DNA from: Tissierellaceae bacterium
Lineage (GTDB): Bacteria; Bacillota; Clostridia; Tissierellales; Tissierellaceae
NCBI GenBank assembly: GCA_029264075.1
Contig: JARICQ010000120.1
Span: 1-8,090 of the forward strand
DNA: 8,090 nt
Direction of reading: 5' to 3'
A program made the position numbers and the translations under genes. How positions within the stretch are numbered: the first letter of the stretch is position 1; the number at the start of each line of letters is the position of its first letter. This document shows positions 4,619 to 8,090 of this stretch, in pieces. The notes beneath the pieces are model-generated. The model was not told where the DNA came from. It worked only from the letters and a program-made list of their open reading frames with translations, and did no database searches.

Positions 4619-7600
4619 TGAAATTAAAAAAAGTAGAGATTAAAGGATTTAAATCTTTTGCATTTAAAACGGAAATAAAAATTAAAAAAGGTATAACGGC
4701 CATCGTAGGACCTAACGGAAGTGGGAAAAGCAATATTTCTGATGCCATAAGATGGGTACTAGGTGAACAAAGCGTAAAAAACTTAAGAGGTCATAAAATG
4801 GAAGATGTAATATTCGCAGGAACATCTACTAGGAAAGCTTTAGGATACTGTGAAGTCAACATAACCTTTGATAATAAAAATTCAACTATACCAGTCGAAT
4901 ATGGAGAAGTAGAAGTTACAAGAAGGATGTTTAGGTCTGGTGAGTCTCAGTACTATATAAACAAAAGTTCATGCAGATTGAGGGATATTAAAGAGATTTT
5001 CATGGACACTGGTGTAGGCAAGGATGGATACTCTATAATAGGTCAGGGAAGAATAGAGGAAATATTAAGCACAAGACCAGAAGATAGGCGTAGTATATTT
5101 GAAGAAGCAGCTGGGATTGTGAAATACAAGTCTAAAAAGATAGAAGCAGAAAAAAAACTTGAAAAAACTGAACAAAATTTAACCAGGATAAAGGATCTGG
5201 TTCATGAGTTATCCAAACAAAGAAAGAGTCTAGAATCTCAAGCTAGCAAAGCAAGGGAATTTAAGAAATACTATGACCAGCTAAAATCCTTGGAGGTAAA
5301 GCTGCTATTAAATGATATAAAGAAAAGCAAAATCGAGATGAAAGAGGTAGAAAATAACAAGTCTATACTTGAAAAGCATCTTTTAGACCTATCACTAAAA
5401 GAAAAATCAATAGAAGGAAATTTCAATACAATTAAAAAGGAAATAAAAAACCTAGAGGATAAAATTGAAAAGGCTAGAAATGACGATATGAATTCACTTA
5501 ATAGGCTTGATAAAGCAAAGAATGAGTTGGCTATAGTAAATGAAAAAGAAAGCTTTTATCAAAAGGATTTACAAAGGCTGCTTGAAGAAAGAAAAAAAAC
5601 AAATTTGCAAATAGAAAAAACAAATTCATCTACAAGTGAATTCTCAAAAAAAATACAAAATAAAAATGAAGAGTATCAAGTCTTAACTAAAATTTATAAA
5701 GATAAAAAAACAAAGATTGATTATGAGTCTGAATCTCTAAATAGAAAAGAAAAGGAAATTGAGCTTAGAAAAAATAATATAATAGATGTTTACAATAAAA
5801 GTTCAGATATAAAATCAAAATTAAATAGCATAGATTCTTTTAATGATAGTATCAAAAACCGAATAAAAAGCATTAATGAAGATATAGAAGTATCCTCTAT
5901 AAATAAAAAAGAAAATAAAATGCTAGTAGAAAAAGAAATAGAAAAAAGAAATGCTGCTTTAGAATTATCTAAAGAATTAAAAGTACAAATAGAAGATATA
6001 AGGTCTTTATTAAATGAATTTAATAAAGAAGACTCAAATATAAATGATAAAATAAATAAAATAAATATGGATAGACAAAGCAAAAGATCCAGCCTGAAAC
6101 TTCTAAAATCTATGGAAGAAGGCTATGAAGGATACTATAAGGGTGTTAAATCTATATTAATAGAATCAAAAAAAAATCCTAGTCTAGGCGAAGGACTTGT
6201 TGGAGTAGTAGCTGAATTGATTAAAGTTGACAAAAAGTATGAAAGAGCAATAGAGATATCGTTGGGATCCAATGGCCAAAACATAGTTACTGAAGATGAA
6301 AATAAAGCCAAAAACATCATAGAGTACTTAAAGAAAAACAAGCTTGGAAGAGTTACCTGCCTTCCATTAAATATTGTAAAGGGAAGAGTTATAAATATTT
6401 CCCAAGAGGATAGAGAGAATTTCAAAATACTAGGTTTAGCTAAGGAACTAGTAAAATACGATAATAGATATGAGAATATCTTTAAGAGCTTGCTTGGAAG
6501 AACTATCATAATTGATGATATAGAGAATGCAATACAATTTGCTAGAAAATCAAAGCATGTACACAGAATAGTAACACTAGCTGGGGAGGTTTTAAATCCT
6601 GGCGGATCAATGACTGGTGGAAGTCATGGTGGAAGCTCTGTTAATATAATAAATAGAAAAAATAGGATTAAAGAATTGGAAGAAGAAGTAGCCAATTTAA
6701 ATTTTAGGATTACTAATCTTGAAAAAGAAAATGAAACGATTATTTCAAAGATCAAGAAGAATCAAGAAAAGGAATCAGAAATCCAAGCTAAAATCAAAGA
6801 AAATGAATTTGATATTTATAGCATGAACAACAACATATCAAATTATAATGATGAACAGTACAGAATAGATAATGTAATGAGAAAATTAAAGCTTGAAATA
6901 ATCGAGTTAAATGATGAAAAAACACAATACGAAGTTCAACACAAATCTTTAAGTAGAGATTTAGCAAATATAGAAAATAGCAATATAATAGAAAAAGATG
7001 AAATTAAAAAATCGATTTTAAATTTAAACAAAGAAAAAGAAAAAATAGACAAGCAAGTAGAACTTTTAACAGAATTAAAGCTAGATATAAATCAGGTGAC
7101 AAATGAGATAAAAAATCTCGAAGAAAGAAAAAACAACAGTGAAACTAACAAAAAAACATTCTTAAAAGAACTAGAAGAAAAAGATGAGTTTATAAAATTA
7201 AATAGGGAAGAAATGAAAAATATAAAAGCTAGAAAAGATCAACTTATATCTTCTATAGATAACTTAAAAGAAGAGTCTATCAAAATGAAAGAAAAATTAT
7301 CTGAATTATTAGAAGTGAAAAAAGATAAGATGACTAACTTTTATTTAGAGCAAGAGAAACTAAATGAATCAAAGAATTCTATCAATCTTAAAGAAAAAAA
7401 CATAAATTCTTTAGATATAAAACTGGCTAAAGTATCAACAGAACTTAAAAATTATCAGAGTAGGCTAATGGATGAGTATGAATTAAACTTTGAAGAAGAA
7501 TCAACTAACCTAGAAGAAGTTAAAGATAGGGAAAATTCTATTAAAAGAATCAGAGAACTTAAAGCCTCAATTAAAAGGCTGGGAAATGTAAATATAAGTT

Positions 7601-8090
7601 CTATAGAGGAGCACAATTCTGTAAATGAAAGATTAGACTTTATAGTGAATCAAAAAAATGATTTGATAGAATCAAGAGAAAACTTGAATGGTATAGTTTT
7701 AGATATGGAAAATAAAATGAAAAAACAATTTTTATTAAATTTCAAAAAAATAAATAATAATTTTGTAGAAGTATTTAAGAAATTGTTTGATGGTGGGAAA
7801 GCTGAGCTAATATTAGAAGATGAAAATGATGTGTTAAATTCAGGCATACAAATAAATGCACAGCCACCCGGGAAAAAGCTACAGAGTTTAAGTCTGTTAT
7901 CTGGTGGTGAAAAATCTTTAACTGCTGTAGCACTTTTGTTTTCCATACTTACTTTGAGACCAGCACCATTTTGCATACTAGATGAAATAGATGCTGCCCT
8001 AGATGAGTCAAATATAGGAAAATATACTTCATATTTAAAAAACTTTTCACACGATACACAATTTGTTTTGATAACACATAGAAAGACTAC
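4618..8090 (+). CDS. smc: Chromosome segregation ATPase SMC (3' end outside window)
   Basis: SMC is the ATPase of the bacterial condensin (with ScpA and ScpB). It loads on DNA and aligns and compacts sister chromosomes. One open frame of 1157 codons runs to the window edge. In order: N-terminal head with KLKKVEIKGFKSF, Walker A GPNGSGKSN (31-39, K37), LRGHKMEDVIFAGT (56-69, R57 matching the B. subtilis arginine finger), Q-loop GQGRIEE (Q143); a K/E/N-rich coiled-coil arm (~165-500); the hinge (~522-670) ending GGSMTGGSHGG; the returning coil (~670-1010); then the signature LSGGEKSL (1094-1101), Walker B FCILDEIDAALD (1118-1129) and ITHRKT (1152-1157). About 30 residues seem to be missing at the end. 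The TTG start is backed by GAGGTG and an upstream in-frame TAA, and no ATG exists near the conserved N-terminus. The gap of 51 bases after the radical SAM gene has no terminator, so cotranscription is likely. ftsY commonly follows in this neighbourhood. Confidence 0.98.
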   Translation, partial: MKLKKVEIKGFKSFAFKTEIKIKKGITAIVGPNGSGKSNISDAIRWVLGEQSVKNLRGHKMEDVIFAGTSTRKALGYCEVNITFDNKNSTIPVEYGEVEVTRRMFRSGESQYYINKSSCRLRDIKEIFMDTGVGKDGYSIIGQGRIEEILSTRPEDRRSIFEEAAGIVKYKSKKIEAEKKLEKTEQNLTRIKDLVHELSKQRKSLESQASKAREFKKYYDQLKSLEVKLLLNDIKKSKIEMKEVENNKSILEKHLLDLSLKEKSIEGNFNTIKKEIKNLEDKIEKARNDDMNSLNRLDKAKNELAIVNEKESFYQKDLQRLLEERKKTNLQIEKTNSSTSEFSKKIQNKNEEYQVLTKIYKDKKTKIDYESESLNRKEKEIELRKNNIIDVYNKSSDIKSKLNSIDSFNDSIKNRIKSINEDIEVSSINKKENKMLVEKEIEKRNAALELSKELKVQIEDIRSLLNEFNKEDSNINDKINKINMDRQSKRSSLKLLKSMEEGYEGYYKGVKSILIESKKNPSLGEGLVGVVAELIKVDKKYERAIEISLGSNGQNIVTEDENKAKNIIEYLKKNKLGRVTCLPLNIVKGRVINISQEDRENFKILGLAKELVKYDNRYENIFKSLLGRTIIIDDIENAIQFARKSKHVHRIVTLAGEVLNPGGSMTGGSHGGSSVNIINRKNRIKELEEEVANLNFRITNLEKENETIISKIKKNQEKESEIQAKIKENEFDIYSMNNNISNYNDEQYRIDNVMRKLKLEIIELNDEKTQYEVQHKSLSRDLANIENSNIIEKDEIKKSILNLNKEKEKIDKQVELLTELKLDINQVTNEIKNLEERKNNSETNKKTFLKELEEKDEFIKLNREEMKNIKARKDQLISSIDNLKEESIKMKEKLSELLEVKKDKMTNFYLEQEKLNESKNSINLKEKNINSLDIKLAKVSTELKNYQSRLMDEYELNFEEESTNLEEVKDRENSIKRIRELKASIKRLGNVNISSIEEHNSVNERLDFIVNQKNDLIESRENLNGIVLDMENKMKKQFLLNFKKINNNFVEVFKKLFDGGKAELILEDENDVLNSGIQINAQPPGKKLQSLSLLSGGEKSLTAVALLFSILTLRPAPFCILDEIDAALDESNIGKYTSYLKNFSHDTQFVLITHRKT

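Noticed and set aside
5790..6509. Open frames on the - strand inside smc (5790-6083, 6135-6509; also 7650-7976)
   Set aside because: They are antisense to conserved or coiled-coil smc coding sequence, have no ribosome binding sites that I can see, and give low-complexity S/F/L-rich products typical of reversed A-rich codons.
5340..7560. Repetitive K/E/N-rich DNA as a tandem repeat or foreign insertion
   Set aside because: The frame is unbroken and the composition is that of SMC coiled-coil arms on either side of a recognisable hinge.

Overview
The window is about 8 kb of low-GC, Gram-positive housekeeping DNA. All eight genes are on the + strand and tightly packed. The likely source is an anaerobic Firmicute of class Clostridia. 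This rests on the low GC, the AT-rich codon use (AGA, ATA and TTA are common), strong AGGAGG-type ribosome binding sites, and the gene order ackA - yceD (DUF177) - rpmF - plsX - acpP - rnc - radical SAM - smc, which from memory is a clostridial arrangement. I cannot name a genus from the sequence alone.

Layout. (1) 1-616: the C-terminal half of acetate kinase (ackA); its start lies before the window. (2) 617-685: a short gap with a textbook sigma-A promoter (TTGACA, 17 nt, TATAAT) in which each promoter box lies inside a small perfect palindrome. (3) 686-1421: yceD and rpmF, an rRNA/ribosome assembly pair, closed by a clear intrinsic terminator at 1425-1454. (4) 1455-1529: a second, weaker promoter candidate. 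(5) 1530-4566: plsX, acpP, rnc and a radical SAM gene, closely spaced or overlapping, with a 1-base overlap at acpP/rnc and an 8-base overlap at rnc/radical SAM. (6) 4618-8090: smc with a TTG start, open to the end of the window and lacking only roughly its last 30 residues.

How the genes fit together. AckA makes ATP from acetyl phosphate. YceD and L32 serve the large ribosomal subunit. PlsX and ACP link fatty acid synthesis to phospholipid synthesis. RNase III processes rRNA and mRNA. The radical SAM protein is probably an RNA-modifying enzyme of Elp3-like ancestry. SMC organises the chromosome. The set is typical growth-linked core machinery.

I found no mobile element, CRISPR array, tRNA or rRNA gene, and no convincing undescribed system. 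The points most worth a second look are the radical SAM protein (Elp3-like core, no acetyltransferase domain, a possible KH-like C-terminal motif, located next to rnc), the twin palindromes and anti-Shine-Dalgarno sequence ahead of yceD, the acpP/rnc stop-start coupling without its own ribosome binding site, and a promoter-like sequence overlapping the smc start codon.
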